The notes beneath the pieces are model-generated. The model was not told the DNA's origin and searched no databases. It worked only from the letters and a program-made list of their open reading frames with translations. Below are positions 12,744-12,864 of a stretch of 12,864 nucleotides of DNA, piece after piece; positions within the stretch are counted from its first letter, which is position 1; each line of letters opens with the position of its first letter. The DNA comes from Pseudomonadota bacterium (GTDB taxonomy: Bacteria > Myxococcota > Polyangia > Polyangiales > Polyangiaceae): positions 1 through 12,864 of the forward strand of contig JAEZYO010000888.1 in assembly GCA_023419055.1 (NCBI GenBank). The letters run 5' to 3'. The position numbers were made by a program, and so were the translations under genes.

Positions 12744-12747
12744 ATTC

Positions 12748-12864
12748 ATGTTCAAAAGGACGCTGGCAGCCCTTTTGCTGCTTCTAGCGCCGGAAACGGC
12801 CTTCGCTCAGGCCGACGCTGGTTCCGCTGCCCCCGCTGTCGCTTCGGCCCCCGCTGTACCGGCT
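12748..12864 (+). CDS. Secreted protein, N-terminal end only (3' partial)
   Basis: Thirty-nine codons run to the right edge. The start MFKR, a leucine-rich hydrophobic core (TLAALLLLLAP) and the cleavage site ETAFA followed by QADAG make a clear Sec signal peptide. The visible mature part is low-complexity Ala/Pro/Ser (SAAPAVASAPAVPA), typical of a linker at the start of a periplasmic or outer-membrane protein. The family cannot be told from this fragment. The strong ribosome site and the leader hairpin just upstream point to high or controlled expression. Confidence 0.8.
   Translation, partial: MFKRTLAALLLLLAPETAFAQADAGSAAPAVASAPAVPA

Overview
The window is about two-thirds G+C and densely coding. 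It reads as chromosomal DNA of a myxobacterium (phylum Myxococcota, most like the Polyangia/Sorangium side). The evidence is a transmembrane Ser/Thr kinase with the AQGGMASVW and HRDVSPQN signatures common in that group, a TPR/PEGA-type periplasmic protein, an FHA protein, a VIT/vWA-type protein with an Ala-Pro hinge, and a universal stress protein with the cysteine-rich tail seen in myxobacterial members. This placement is inferred from protein style; no rRNA is present. I see no tRNA, rRNA, CRISPR array, insertion sequence, integrase or phage gene, so it looks like resident chromosome rather than an island.

Layout. Positions 1-2108 (+): the 3' end of a vWA-type protein with TPR-like and DUF2135-like parts, then a membrane-anchored TlpA-like thioredoxin. 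2115-3694 (-): a hotdog acyl-CoA thioesterase followed by an unrecognised single-pass membrane protein. 3796-4755 (+): a CorA-type magnesium channel. 4760-5221 (-): a small universal stress protein. 5436-6700 (+): a small FHA protein overlapping an MBL-fold hydrolase. 6707-7129 (-): an SRPBCC protein. 7258-9952 (+): a stand-alone ABC-type ATPase, then the Ser/Thr kinase. 9986-10981 (-): the TPR/PEGA protein. 10982-11289 is a long regulatory gap with a very good sigma-54 promoter. 11290-12610 (+): a second universal stress protein with a zinc-ribbon-like tail and a DUF2238 (YjdF-type) membrane protein. 12748 to the edge (+): the signal-peptide end of a secreted protein.

How the parts fit. Most genes are singletons or pairs. 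Transcription direction keeps switching, and convergent genes end only 4-6 bases apart in three places. Two themes recur. One is phospho-signalling: the kinase, the GarA-like FHA protein coupled to the MBL hydrolase, and the PEGA protein. The other is stress and envelope upkeep: two universal stress proteins, a TlpA-like thioredoxin, a CorA channel, and periplasmic or membrane TPR proteins. At regulatory scale, several genes carry a TAnnnT hexamer 5-9 bases before the start codon. That spacing suggests leaderless or nearly leaderless mRNAs, whereas the second stress-protein gene and the last gene have long leaders and strong Shine-Dalgarno sequences. I do not see a complete new defence or secretion system. 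The best candidates for new biology are the stand-alone ATPase, the FHA-MBL pair, and the sigma-54/palindrome control region at 11200-11242.
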